In this document: positions 1 to 8,360 of the stretch, one piece after another
How the letters are laid out: each line of letters starts with the position of its first letter
How positions within the stretch are numbered: position 1 is the first letter of the stretch
Virus record (IMG/VR): IMGVR_UViG_3300021085_000221
Span: 1 to 23,557 of that record
DNA from: a virus
Strand: one strand, 5' to 3'
Length of the DNA: 23,557 nt
Program-made: the position numbers and the translations under genes
Notes under the pieces: model-generated
Databases searched by the model: none
The model's input: the letters and a program-made list of their open reading frames with translations, nothing else
Told to the model about the DNA's origin: nothing

Positions 1-2
1 AT

Positions 3-388
3 ACTAGTAAAGTAGGAAATCGAGACGGAAGTAAGTTGGTTGTGAGAGGTTGTTCCGTATAGAAAAGGTGTTCCACACTGTTAAAGTCAATTAAGACGTG
101 GCATATAATCGTGAGGTGTGGATAGAAACCGAACAGAGAAGTACTTGAAATTTTTGACGAATTGGGAAAGTATGGTAAACGAATTTCTTTATGGTCACTA
201 CCTATTGACCTAGATAAAATTGGGGTAAGGCCTCACTAGAAGGACACGGTGTAAAGAATTGGGTTAATCCCCAAGACATTGAACGATTAGAGTTAACTTT
301 GAAGGAAAGGATAATAAGGCATGATTCGGAAAGATGCAGTCCCAATTTAAAGACAAAAAAAAGGGTCTCGAAAGACCCTTTTAAATGA
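3..388 (+). pseudogene. Gene-free end of window; possible decayed plus-strand coding remnant
   Basis: No intact gene lies between the end of gp23 and the window edge. On the plus strand, fragments that read like protein alternate between two frames. Frame 2 is open from 35 to 91 and from 95 to 145, frame 3 from 126 to 236 (including EVLEIFDELGKYGKRISLW), and frame 2 again from 218 to 385 (including NPQDIERLELTLKER), stopping at 386-388. None of the fragments has a convincing ATG and ribosome binding site. This could be a gene broken by several small indels, an error-prone stretch of sequence, or chance open frames. I do not recognise the family. No tRNA-like arms were seen. The direction would converge on gp23. 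Confidence 0.25.
355..382 (-). terminator. Rho-independent terminator after gp23 with UUCG loop
   Basis: Read on the minus strand, a perfect 10-bp stem (arms at 373-382 and 359-368) closes a TTCG tetraloop and runs into a T tract; with the end of the second arm this gives eight consecutive T at 362-355. It begins about 20 bases after the gp23 stop codon, so it should end the late capsid transcript. On the plus strand the same stem is followed by only four T, so any terminator activity in that direction would be weaker. Confidence 0.92.
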
Positions 389-401
389 ACTACTAAAATT
401 C

Positions 402-1697
402 TTACAGAATGTTAGAAACTGCCATTTTTCTGAAGTACTGGTTAGTACCTGCAGAAGCAAGACCATTTGGTGGTGTTGAACCAACAAAAGGATTACTTAC
501 CATACCATATCTAGTTTTGAAACCGATTTTTGGTTGGAAAGTATTCTCACCGACTGCACGAACCATTTGTAATGGAACGTATGGGCAATAGAATAAACCA
601 GCGTCATAAGGATTTGAACCTCTGTAACCTACAGTCATGTAGTCTGAAGAAGCATATGGGTCTATATAGACTTTAACTCTTCCGTTTAATGTACCAGCAA
701 AAGTATTACCAGTGTCATCTACATTTAGTCCTGTATTAAGAGCAGGTGTATAATCTAATACACCAGCCATTGATAATGCAGAAGCAACATCAGAAGAACA
801 TAAGATAAAGTTACCTTTTCCTCTTCTTGTTTCTTTTGCGATTACGTTAGCTTCTCTTTCGATTTGGAACAATAATCCTTTGAACTTCTCAACAGACCAT
901 CTACCGTTAGCATCAACATCTAAGTTGAATGTACCAGCAGCAGCAGTAGCAGCCGCACCAGTTTTAGCCTGGTTGTTAACTCCTCTGATTACTTCTCTGT
1001 TTATCTCTGCAAGTATTTCACTTGAAAGAATGTTTGCAAGTTCTGACTCAGCGTCAAGACCATGAATTGCTTTAAGGTCTTGTGCAAGTTCTAATGTGTA
1101 TTCTGCTTTTAATGCTCTGGAAACTGCTGTCACAGTAGCTTTTTCAATTGAGAAACTCATTTCTGCGAAATGATTGTCTGATGCATCACCTAAAGCTTCC
1201 GCTTCAGCTGTTGACATACCTGTTTCTGTTTGAGAAGCGTAAGAACCGTTAAACGGGTCTCCACTGTGGTCTGTACCTACAGTCGTAGATTCTGTTTGTG
1301 GGTTAGCAGAATAACCAGTTCTTGCTTCGTTGTGAAGCGCCTCTGATTCTGCTGTCCTAACAGCGTTTACGTCATCATGATATCTTGCCTTCATAGCAAA
1401 GATAAGACCTGTAGGGCCAGTCATTGGTTGAACACCACAAATGTCGTAAGCAACGAGATTTGGCATAGCACGTCTAACGAGACTGATTAAAATCGGGTCC
1501 CAGTTAGATATCGCACTTCCAGTAGCATTTAAAGGTGCTGCTTCACCTAGAGTTGCTCTATCTTCTTTAAGAGCAATTTCTTGGTTTTCTAATATTACAG
1601 CAGTAACAGCCTTCTTGTAGTTATCCTCGATTTTTGGCAAATCGGAATGTTCTAGAATCGGACTCCACTTTTCTTGTAAGTTTTCTGATAAAAACAT
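402..1697 (-). CDS. gp23: Major capsid protein gp23
   Basis: This protein forms the hexamers of the head shell. It is 431 residues long against 521 in T4, a shortness common in marine T4-like phages. The N-terminus resembles the gp23 propeptide, with LQEKWSPILEH near residue 8. A match to the T4 prohead protease rule (L/I-x-E before A/G) occurs at L50-G51-E52/A53, so I predict removal of a 52-residue propeptide by the nearby gp21. The rest keeps gp23 character, including an N-arm with LVRRAMPNLVAYDICGVQPM and a C-terminal region with FKTRYGMVSNPF. The start is ATG at 1697, preceded by AAAGGA. It follows gp22 by 17 bases and is the last gene before a strong terminator, as expected for the most highly expressed late gene. 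Confidence 0.97.
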   Translation of the reverse strand: MFLSENLQEKWSPILEHSDLPKIEDNYKKAVTAVILENQEIALKEDRATLGEAAPLNATGSAISNWDPILISLVRRAMPNLVAYDICGVQPMTGPTGLIFAMKARYHDDVNAVRTAESEALHNEARTGYSANPQTESTTVGTDHSGDPFNGSYASQTETGMSTAEAEALGDASDNHFAEMSFSIEKATVTAVSRALKAEYTLELAQDLKAIHGLDAESELANILSSEILAEINREVIRGVNNQAKTGAAATAAAGTFNLDVDANGRWSVEKFKGLLFQIEREANVIAKETRRGKGNFILCSSDVASALSMAGVLDYTPALNTGLNVDDTGNTFAGTLNGRVKVYIDPYASSDYMTVGYRGSNPYDAGLFYCPYVPLQMVRAVGENTFQPKIGFKTRYGMVSNPFVGSTPPNGLASAGTNQYFRKMAVSNIL

Positions 1698-1714
1698 ATT
1701 ATTTTTCCTTTAAA

Positions 1715-3055
1715 TTAACCTAATGGTTTTAGTTTTGATAATGCGTTAGCATAAGTTGCGATTTCAGGTGCAAGTACTGGTTCGTCTGATTCTTCAGATA
1801 TCACCCCTGTACCTTCTTCAACAACAGTATCTTCAACTAGTTTTTCACCTTCAACAGGGAAGTATGCATTCTTAACTTCTGAAACTTTCTCAGCGAAATC
1901 TTCAGCGTCTTTAAAGTCTACTCCTTCTGCAAGTGAAACTAGTTTCTCTGTTTGTGATTCAGTTAGGTCTTCGCAGGCCTCTGTTATCACATTTGCTCTT
2001 TTGAGTGTATCCAACTCTTCAGTGATGTCCATGTTCTTAGTGACTTCACCGTCAAGTTTTTGTTCCATCTCATCCAAACGATTTGCGAGTTCATCAATAA
2101 CATCATACTTATCTTCAGGGACATCAACATAATGTTCTACGAACAATGTTTTTAATCCTTCGATAAAGTTTTCAGTCATTTCTGACCTCAAACCTCTTTC
2201 TATCGCAAGTTCGTTTTCTTTCGTCCACTCTTCTGCACAATATGTTAAGTATTTGTCAACACCTTCCGAAAGGTCAGTTTTAACTTTCTCAACCGAGGTT
2301 TTTAATTCTTCGGAGTATTGAGACTCCAACTCTTCTTTAATCTCTGCAACTTTTGAAGTTACTGCAGCCTTAAAGATTGTTTTCGCCTTTTCAGCATTTT
2401 CTTCTGAAAGGTCTAAAGATTCTGAAATTTTAGATAGGTCGTCATCTATTTCGATTTCAACTAAAGAAGACTCAAGTTCAGTAGATACTTCTTCATCTAC
2501 TTCTACTTCAACTTCTTCTTCAACTTCTTCGTCTTTCTTTTTAGACATTTTGCCATAAGTTTCAGTAACTTCTTCTTCTGTCATAGACTTTAAAGATTCT
2601 ACTACTTTTCTAGCAACTTCTGCCTTTGTCAAACTTTCGTCAACTTCCTCTTCAGATATTGTTCCCAATACTGATTGGATTTCTTCCTTAGTCATTTCCT
2701 TCATGTTGTTGACGATAGCCTTGATTGATTCCATTTTTGAAGATTTGACTTCGTCTTTTTTAGACTCTTCTTCATCTTCTGAAACCTTTTTCAATTTTGG
2801 TTGTCCTTCTGCCTTGTCTGCATTTTTTTGTTGTGCATCACCAGTTACTGGTTTCACATTTTCTGCAGATTTGATACTTGAGACTGCTTTGTCAACAGGA
2901 TTTTCTTCAGGTTTGACGACTTCAACTTTTCCTGACTCTATTGACTCAGCATCAGATGAACCTTGTTTGACTGGTTTAGTGTCGCCTTTCTCAGCACCGT
3001 CATGAGGTTGTTTTACCTCTTCGATACTTTCTAGGTTGTTTTCTAACTCTGCCAT
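1715..3055 (-). CDS. gp22: Prohead core scaffolding protein gp22, with long acidic N-terminal extension
   Basis: This is the internal scaffold around which gp23 assembles; in T4 it is later digested by gp21. The C-terminal half is typical gp22: a helical region around residues 270-310 (ENELAIERGLRSEMTENFIE), then a VDVPEDKYDVIDELANRLDEMEQKL coiled-coil-like stretch and LTESQTEKLVSLAEG at 364-378. The protein has 446 residues against 269 in T4. The first ~200 residues are extra, rich in Glu, Lys and Ser, with two related helical units (MKEMTKEEIQSVLGTIS near 118-134 and LKSMTEEEVTETYGKMS near 155-171) and a Glu/Val run at about 175-190. The start is ATG at 3055 after AGGAGA. A TATAAATA late promoter lies 39 bases upstream. 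Its place between gp21 and gp23 matches T4. Confidence 0.93.
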   Translation of the reverse strand: MAELENNLESIEEVKQPHDGAEKGDTKPVKQGSSDAESIESGKVEVVKPEENPVDKAVSSIKSAENVKPVTGDAQQKNADKAEGQPKLKKVSEDEEESKKDEVKSSKMESIKAIVNNMKEMTKEEIQSVLGTISEEEVDESLTKAEVARKVVESLKSMTEEEVTETYGKMSKKKDEEVEEEVEVEVDEEVSTELESSLVEIEIDDDLSKISESLDLSEENAEKAKTIFKAAVTSKVAEIKEELESQYSEELKTSVEKVKTDLSEGVDKYLTYCAEEWTKENELAIERGLRSEMTENFIEGLKTLFVEHYVDVPEDKYDVIDELANRLDEMEQKLDGEVTKNMDITEELDTLKRANVITEACEDLTESQTEKLVSLAEGVDFKDAEDFAEKVSEVKNAYFPVEGEKLVEDTVVEEGTGVISEESDEPVLAPEIATYANALSKLKPLG

Positions 3056-3094
3056 TTTTTTCTCCTGTTTAGTTTCTAATTGAACTACTTAATT

Positions 3095-3102
3095 TATTTA
3101 TA
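3095..3102 (-). promoter_or_regulatory. T4-type late promoter box for gp22-gp23
   Basis: Minus-strand TATAAATA, identical to the T4 late promoter box, sits in the 49-base gap between gp21 and gp22. In T4 this box is read by the gp55/gp33/gp45-modified host polymerase. It leaves 39 bases before the gp22 ATG, room for a leader containing the AGGAGA ribosome binding site. Confidence 0.85.
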
Positions 3103-3104
3103 TA

Positions 3105-3758
3105 TTATAGGTTCTCAACGAACTTTTTCCAAAGGTTTAACTTCGTTTCTTCTAAGTTATTTAGGGAAGCAGACTTTAGTTGTCTTTGCATCCTTTCCAT
3201 TTCTACTGCCTTTAATATACCATTCTCCATTACCCATTCTACTCCTTCCATGATACCTTCAACGAAGGCCTCGGGAGCAGAGGGGTCAGCAACGATATCA
3301 CCTGCAGTTGCAAGTTGAAAATCGTCCTTCACATATTGAGCACCACCTTTTTGTTCTAGTGAACCTAGTCCACGAGATGATACTCCTAATTTAGCACCGT
3401 CATCTATCAAATTTCTTACAATTTGACCGTTTGGTGTACTTAAAATCTTTGCTTTACCCACATAATTGTTACCATCTTCTTCTAAAGATGTAATCATGTG
3501 TGATACTTTATCCAAATTAATTGTCGGGCCGTCAGGATGTCCTAACTCACCGAATGCACGTTTTTTCTCTACAAATTCTTTACAATAACGGTTAACTTCT
3601 TTTCTCATAACCTCTTTAGGATATACTCTACCGTTTCTGTTTTTAATTTCAGATTGCATAAAAATACCTTCTATGAAGTATTCTTTTTCACCCTTTTCGT
3701 TTTGTTCTATAATTACAGGTTGAACTGCGTAATCATTAAACTCTGATATTAATTTCAT
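3105..3758 (-). CDS. gp21: Prohead core protease gp21
   Basis: This is the T4-type serine protease that cleaves scaffold and capsid propeptides during prohead maturation. At 217 residues it is close to the 212 of T4. Family landmarks are present: EYFIEGIFMQSEIKNRNGR near residues 26-43, ELGHP at 71-75 with the likely catalytic His74, and GVSSRGLGSL at 125-134 with the likely nucleophile in the Ser pair 127-128. A conserved tail follows (DIVADPSAPEAFVEGI from 154). The substrate motif it should recognise is visible in gp23 at residues 50-53. The start is ATG at 3758 after AGAGGAA. Its first 23 bases overlap the end of gp68, suggesting coupled translation. Confidence 0.96.
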   Translation of the reverse strand: MKLISEFNDYAVQPVIIEQNEKGEKEYFIEGIFMQSEIKNRNGRVYPKEVMRKEVNRYCKEFVEKKRAFGELGHPDGPTINLDKVSHMITSLEEDGNNYVGKAKILSTPNGQIVRNLIDDGAKLGVSSRGLGSLEQKGGAQYVKDDFQLATAGDIVADPSAPEAFVEGIMEGVEWVMENGILKAVEMERMQRQLKSASLNNLEETKLNLWKKFVENL

Positions 3759-4035
3759 TGATAATTTCCTCTATCTTTGTATCCTTTTCAATCAAATCGT
3801 TCATAATAATACGGATATTGTTAAATTCTTTCTCTGCTTCTCTTACACTTGTAAAAGATTCACTTAATTTGTTACCATCTATGATGATATTGAAGTCTTC
3901 ATTAGTTCTAGTTAAGACTACATTAACTCTTTGTTCTCCTATTTCAACGAAGTTTCTTTTAACTTCAAATGCATTAAACGGAATATCATTACGAGATTCG
4001 TTTAATTCAGTTAAAACAGAAGAGAAACTTTTCAT
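3736..4035 (-). CDS. gp68: Prohead core protein gp68-like
   Basis: A 99-residue protein at exactly the T4 gene 68 position, between gene 67 and the gene 21 protease. T4 gp68 is a minor prohead core component of 141 residues. Sequence similarity is hard to judge by eye: the N-terminus (MKSFSSVLTELNE) has the look of gp68 proteins, and the C-terminal half is predicted helical and charged. The ATG at 4035 shares one base with the stop of the preceding gene (TAATG), and AGGTGAG lies just upstream, so translation is probably coupled. The identification rests mainly on synteny. Confidence 0.68.
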   Translation of the reverse strand: MKSFSSVLTELNESRNDIPFNAFEVKRNFVEIGEQRVNVVLTRTNEDFNIIIDGNKLSESFTSVREAEKEFNNIRIIMNDLIEKDTKIEEIINEINIRV

Positions 4036-4214
4036 TACTCACCTGTTGGTTCAGTTGTTGGTGCATCTACCCAGTCTACTTGCATCTCAACTCTTTTCAT
4101 ATCAACTGCATCTGCAGCCTTTTGTTTAATACCTTGTGCAATACTTGTCTTTGCATCTTGCAGTTGACCATTTTCTATTTGGTCTACTATTTGTTTTGCA
4201 ATTTCACTACTCAT
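4035..4214 (-). CDS. gp67: Short prohead core protein gp67-like
   Basis: A 59-residue protein starting MSSEIAKQIVDQIENGQL and ending in TTEPTGE, placed between portal and gp68 where T4 has gene 67. The body resembles the helical N-terminal part of T4 gp67: a short helix, a Leu/Ala-containing turn (QLQDAKTSIAQGI), then a helix with DMKRVEM. T4 gp67 has 80 residues and a long acidic tail; here that tail is almost absent. GGAGG, lying within the last gp20 codons, gives a good ribosome binding site 10 bases before the ATG. The stop codon overlaps the gp68 start by one base. Confidence 0.78.
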   Translation of the reverse strand: MSSEIAKQIVDQIENGQLQDAKTSIAQGIKQKAADAVDMKRVEMQVDWVDAPTTEPTGE

Positions 4215-4216
4215 TA

Positions 4217-5752
4217 TTAGAATCCTCCAAAGTCATCATTATCTTCATCTCCACCTTCATCTTTTTCGGTGTTGATTTGTTTATCAATTAATTTTATATC
4301 CTCATCTGATTGCATTAAAACATATTTTCTAACCCAATCTTTAGAGTAATACTGTCCAACATACTCTGATACTTGTCCGAGAGTGTCTATTCTCTCCTTT
4401 AGTATCTCTGCATCTTTCAACTCTGTAAAGTGGTTGTCGGTTGCAAATTGAAACTGAACAAATTCTTTTACTGTACTATCATACTCTTCTGCATTGATTA
4501 TCTCTTTTAGAACTAATTGTGTTCTAAGGATATCAATGAAAACCCTTGCAAACTTCTTCTGAAGTCTGTTAGTGAACTTATTAAACTTAAGTTCATCTCT
4601 ATTAATCTCTGAAGCACGACCCATGTTAAATCCATTGTCGGCCTCCATTCTAGAAGCAGGTACATTAAGAGATTGATATAACTTCTTCTTGAAGTATTCT
4701 ATATCATCTATGTCTGCAAGGTTTTGTCCACCAGGCAATGTACTAATCTCTGTTCCTCTACCACCTTCTCTTCTAGGTAACCAAAAATCTTCTAACATAC
4801 TCATATGTTTTCTATCATCTTTGATTTCACCAGTATCTGCATTGTAAACAAGTTTATTCTTATACTTGTTCATTGTCTCTGCAAGGTACTGTTCTGCCTT
4901 TGCCTTAGGTAAGTTACCTACATCAATATAAAAAATTCTTCTTTCAGGAGCCCTTGATATACGGTATATAACAAGTGCATCTTCCATCATTGATAACTGA
5001 TTTGCAGTCTTCAATGCCTTATGCAAATACCCGATTACAACATTCTTTGTGTAATCAAGTAGACCTGAAGTAGTATATGATACAGCCTCGGGTGCAATTT
5101 TAACTGTTGTTCCTTCTGTTGCAGAAGACTTATCGAATCCTCTGTCATTAAACATGTAGAACTCTTCCATCTTTTTGATTCGTTCTATACCTGTCTTAGG
5201 GTCTTTATCCTTTTCAACATGTCTAACTTTTTTAATTTTTAATGGGTCTACGTTCCTTAAGTCTACTATACCTAATTTAGGTCTTTTAGAGTCAACGACT
5301 TTATGGAAATATACTCTTCCATCAACGTACCACTTTCTGAATATTTCATGAGAGTTCTGATTGAACTTCATCATCCCTAAGATGTGATTAAACTCGTCTT
5401 GTATCTTTCCTTTGATACTATCAGAGAGTTTAACGTCTCTCAAGTCGAGTGTCACAATCTTATCTGAAACATCAGACGTGATACACTCATTAACTATGTC
5501 TTCGATTGCAGAGTCACACTCTGGCACCAAAGAAGTTTCACGATATCTACGAATGAGTTCTGCCTCATTTTTGATACCACCTTCCATGTCGACATAGGCA
5601 CCATAAGCACCTCCTGCGACATAACCTGCCTGTTGAGCAATGACGGGTGTTCCATCATCATCAACTGGTGGCACGAATGACTTAGCATTCGGTGCCTCCG
5701 TATTCCTTAACTCGTCTTTTTTACGAGTAATTTCGTACCCAAATAATTCCAT
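4217..5752 (-). CDS. gp20: Portal vertex protein gp20
   Basis: This is the dodecameric portal at one head vertex, through which DNA enters and on which the prohead core starts. At 511 residues it is close to 524 in T4. Clear gp20 stretches include FRKWYVDGRVYFHKVVD at about 138-154, NVVIGYLHKALKTANQLSM, VIYRISRAPERRIFYIDVG and a DNHFTELKDAEILKERIDTL region near the C-terminus. The tail is acidic and ends DEDNDDFGGF. The chosen ATG at 5752 gives a typical MELFGYEI start. No good ribosome binding site is present at normal spacing (GGTGG lies 13 bases upstream). A TATAAATA box ends only 5 bases before the ATG, so a transcript from it would begin at the start codon. Confidence 0.97.
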   Translation of the reverse strand: MELFGYEITRKKDELRNTEAPNAKSFVPPVDDDGTPVIAQQAGYVAGGAYGAYVDMEGGIKNEAELIRRYRETSLVPECDSAIEDIVNECITSDVSDKIVTLDLRDVKLSDSIKGKIQDEFNHILGMMKFNQNSHEIFRKWYVDGRVYFHKVVDSKRPKLGIVDLRNVDPLKIKKVRHVEKDKDPKTGIERIKKMEEFYMFNDRGFDKSSATEGTTVKIAPEAVSYTTSGLLDYTKNVVIGYLHKALKTANQLSMMEDALVIYRISRAPERRIFYIDVGNLPKAKAEQYLAETMNKYKNKLVYNADTGEIKDDRKHMSMLEDFWLPRREGGRGTEISTLPGGQNLADIDDIEYFKKKLYQSLNVPASRMEADNGFNMGRASEINRDELKFNKFTNRLQKKFARVFIDILRTQLVLKEIINAEEYDSTVKEFVQFQFATDNHFTELKDAEILKERIDTLGQVSEYVGQYYSKDWVRKYVLMQSDEDIKLIDKQINTEKDEGGDEDNDDFGGF

Positions 5753-5757
5753 ACTAA

Positions 5758-5765
5758 TATTTATA
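5758..5765 (-). promoter_or_regulatory. T4-type late promoter box directly before gp20
   Basis: Exact minus-strand TATAAATA in the 43-base gap between gp19 and gp20. If spacing follows T4 late promoters (box at about -13 to -6), the first transcribed base would be the A of the gp20 ATG at 5752, giving a leaderless message. A small 5-bp inverted repeat (5765-5769 with 5776-5780) touches the upstream end of the box. Confidence 0.65.
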
Positions 5766-5795
5766 CCACCTAAATGTGGTGATATTCACAACTAT

Positions 5796-6293
5796 TTACT
5801 TAACTCTATCCCAATGCGAGTATGAGAACGTAACTTCAAATGTTTCCAATGCAGAAGCCTCATCACTTGATAAAGAGATAGCGTTTATTGCATTTGGGAA
5901 AATATTAAAGAACTCATATCTAGCAAGGACGGAGTCGTCTTTATGTAACTGTTCAACATATGCACGAGAAAGTAAATAATCCGTGTTTGTTGATGCATCA
6001 GTTGTAGTCAATGAAGCAATATCTTCTTGCCATGCCTCTAAAGCAGTTCTAGAAGAAAATTCTACATCATTTATTAATGTGATTGTCCAGTCTTCAAAAG
6101 TCCTATCTCCTGCGAGTTTAAGATTTTGTCCTCTGAATGGTACACTAATAACATTTACACTAGCAGCAGGAATCTGAGCAGCAGAACATAAAAATTCTAT
6201 CTTTTCTCCACTTCTAGGTATAAAGACTCTGTATCTGTTTGCCCTAGGGCCTCCACCTACAAGTTGTGCTTTAAATTGGTCTATTGTTGCCAT
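5796..6293 (-). CDS. gp19: Tail tube protein gp19
   Basis: Subunit of the inner tail tube that conducts DNA. Its 165 residues compare with 163 in T4. The N-terminal half is the recognisable tube fold: RANRYRVFIPRSGEKIEFL, then QIPAASVNVISVPFRGQNLK and FEDWTITLINDVEF. The C-terminus ends in the conserved ALETFEVTFSYSHW pattern. The ATG at 6293 follows AGGAG by 8 bases. It lies 13 bases after gp18, so sheath and tube are probably made from the same message. Confidence 0.96.
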   Translation of the reverse strand: MATIDQFKAQLVGGGPRANRYRVFIPRSGEKIEFLCSAAQIPAASVNVISVPFRGQNLKLAGDRTFEDWTITLINDVEFSSRTALEAWQEDIASLTTTDASTNTDYLLSRAYVEQLHKDDSVLARYEFFNIFPNAINAISLSSDEASALETFEVTFSYSHWDRVK

Positions 6294-6306
6294 TTATATA
6301 CTCCTG

Positions 6307-8319
6307 TTATACTGCACTATAAATTTCTTCAAACTCAATCCCTGACCTTGCAGCCACGAAGTTAAGTGTAATGAAGTTGATTGATTTAGCAGGTTTTACA
6401 AAGATTGAACAAACAAATTCGTTTCTATCAATCACTGAATCAGTATTGTTTGTTTCGTCACAAACTACTGAAAAGTCTACTAAACCTCTTCTGTTCTTAA
6501 CATCTCTTAGGAAAGGTTCTACTGCACTTCTAAATTGAGCACGAGTGAATGCATCATTGTATTCAAATAATTGTGCTTTAGCGGCAGTTGCAATTGCCTT
6601 TTCTAGGACAATGAATAGTCTTCTTACATTGACTCTATCGAATGCAGAAGGACTTGTTAATGCAGTTTTATCTCCGAACAATACTGTTCCTTGACCTGCA
6701 AATGTAACTATTGGGTTGATTCTTGCACGATATAAGTCGTCTCTTGAAGACTTCTTAGGATTAAATGCAAGTTTAGTAATACCTAAGTATTGACCTCTTG
6801 AGAATCCAGCAGGTGAGAACCATGCATCACTCAATAAGTCTGACCTTGCCATAATACCTGCAGTGTGTCCATTTCCTGGCACCCAACAGTATCTGTCGTT
6901 AAATCTGTCGTATTGGTATACCCAACCACTGTCTAATACTGCGTAAGAACTAGATGTCACGTTTGTGAAATCAGTCTTAACATTTTCAACTTGAGTAGAT
7001 TCTAATGCGACATTAACTAGTGAACTTCTTCTTGGAGAAGCAACCAGCATACAGTCTTTTCTATCTTCACAAAGTAATACTAATTGATTTAAAATTGTGT
7101 TATGGTCTGCAATAGTGTCTTGTTCTGTTCCACTACCGTTATCTGTTCTTGTTGAACCAACTAAGACTAAAGAGATGTCTATTGTTTCTGCATCTCCGAA
7201 GTGTGTTGTGTAAGCGTCTGTTTTTTGTCCTGCAGTACCTAATCTTCCATCACTTCCACCACTAAATCCTGTTTGTAATGGTAATAAAGGTTGTCCGAAT
7301 GCAGTTCCACCAGCAACTGTTGCAAGTGTTCTTGATTCTGTTGCAGATGTGTGAGTTGTAGTAGCGTTACCTGACCAATAAACATAGTCTGAACCTCTTG
7401 CGAGTACATCTCTGTAGTAGTTAGAACGACCTTGTTCATCTTTAGCATCTGATGCCATTGATAAGAACCCGTATGTTTCTAATACTTCGCCTGGAATTCC
7501 TGTTAATAGACCTTCTTCGTCTAAAACAACAATATGACACTCGTCATTTACTGCACCTACTTTAATTGCGTTTGCAGATGAGCCTGGTGCCTTATCGAAT
7601 AAGTTGTGGAATTTCCAATATCTATCGATAGTAGTTCCATCAGGGACTGCAACTGTTAAACCTGTCTTTGTTGGTGTTCCTATAGTCTCAATTGTTAATG
7701 TTACTGCAGTCGGTGTTGTTAATACTTTATATTGTTGTGAGTGGTTTGCAAACTGTACTATGTCTCCAATTTGGAATACATTACTACCGTCTACCTCAAC
7801 TGTTGTTGTTCCTACTGCAAGGTCTACTGCAGAATCTCCTGAAACACTGTTAACAGCGGTTACTGCATCATTGTAATATGCATTTGAAGAAGCACATACT
7901 TCTACTGAAAGTGAATTACCTAATGCTCCTGCATATTTTGATATAAATGTTCCTACCGTTGATGCTTGTGAACCGTCTCTATAATCTTCTATATATTGTT
8001 CATTATTTTTTAGTAGTTTAGACCCACCTAATGCGTTTGCAGAAAGTAATCCTGTTGAATTTAATCTTACCACTCTCAATGAAGAACCATATTTTAAGAA
8101 AGATTCTGCAGTAAAATAGTCTTCTGAACCTGCTTCTGTATTTGCAGGATTACCGAACACACTATTAAAACCTTTTGAATCTGAAACTGTTATTACTTCA
8201 TCAACAGGGCCCCATTGAAATGAACCAGCGAATGCACCAGTTGTGCTTGAAACTGCTGGTACAACATTTGTAAGGTCGACTTCTTTGACCTGTACGCCTG
8301 GTGATACTTGAAATGCCAT
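6307..8319 (-). CDS. gp18: Contractile tail sheath protein gp18
   Basis: Sheath subunit that contracts to drive the tube into the host. At 670 residues it is close to 659 in T4. The N-terminus has the family start (FQVSPGVQVKEVDLTN), followed by TGAFAGSFQWGPVDEV and SFLKYGSSLRVVRL near 73-86. The C-terminal core is also typical, with YRARINPIVTFAGQGTVLFG, DRVNVRRLFIVLEKAI and a last strand FEEIYSAV. Residues about 163-225 look like an inserted small beta module (VFQIGDIVQF). The start is ATG at 8319 with AGGAGA upstream, and an exact late promoter box lies 41 bases before the ATG. Confidence 0.97.
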   Translation of the reverse strand: MAFQVSPGVQVKEVDLTNVVPAVSSTTGAFAGSFQWGPVDEVITVSDSKGFNSVFGNPANTEAGSEDYFTAESFLKYGSSLRVVRLNSTGLLSANALGGSKLLKNNEQYIEDYRDGSQASTVGTFISKYAGALGNSLSVEVCASSNAYYNDAVTAVNSVSGDSAVDLAVGTTTVEVDGSNVFQIGDIVQFANHSQQYKVLTTPTAVTLTIETIGTPTKTGLTVAVPDGTTIDRYWKFHNLFDKAPGSSANAIKVGAVNDECHIVVLDEEGLLTGIPGEVLETYGFLSMASDAKDEQGRSNYYRDVLARGSDYVYWSGNATTTHTSATESRTLATVAGGTAFGQPLLPLQTGFSGGSDGRLGTAGQKTDAYTTHFGDAETIDISLVLVGSTRTDNGSGTEQDTIADHNTILNQLVLLCEDRKDCMLVASPRRSSLVNVALESTQVENVKTDFTNVTSSSYAVLDSGWVYQYDRFNDRYCWVPGNGHTAGIMARSDLLSDAWFSPAGFSRGQYLGITKLAFNPKKSSRDDLYRARINPIVTFAGQGTVLFGDKTALTSPSAFDRVNVRRLFIVLEKAIATAAKAQLFEYNDAFTRAQFRSAVEPFLRDVKNRRGLVDFSVVCDETNNTDSVIDRNEFVCSIFVKPAKSINFITLNFVAARSGIEFEEIYSAV

Positions 8320-8360
8320 ACTTTTCTCCTGTTAATGTAAAAAGTTTGTTTTACTTGATA

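Noticed and set aside
5764-5781. Hairpin between gp19 and gp20 as a terminator
   Set aside because: Only 5 bp of stem and no T run follows on the minus strand; noted only because it touches the late promoter box.
6291-6298. TATAAATG overlapping the gp19 start (also at 19000-19007)
   Set aside because: One mismatch to the late box and it includes the start codon, so a transcript would begin inside the gene. Good ribosome binding sites upstream argue for normal translation from a longer message.
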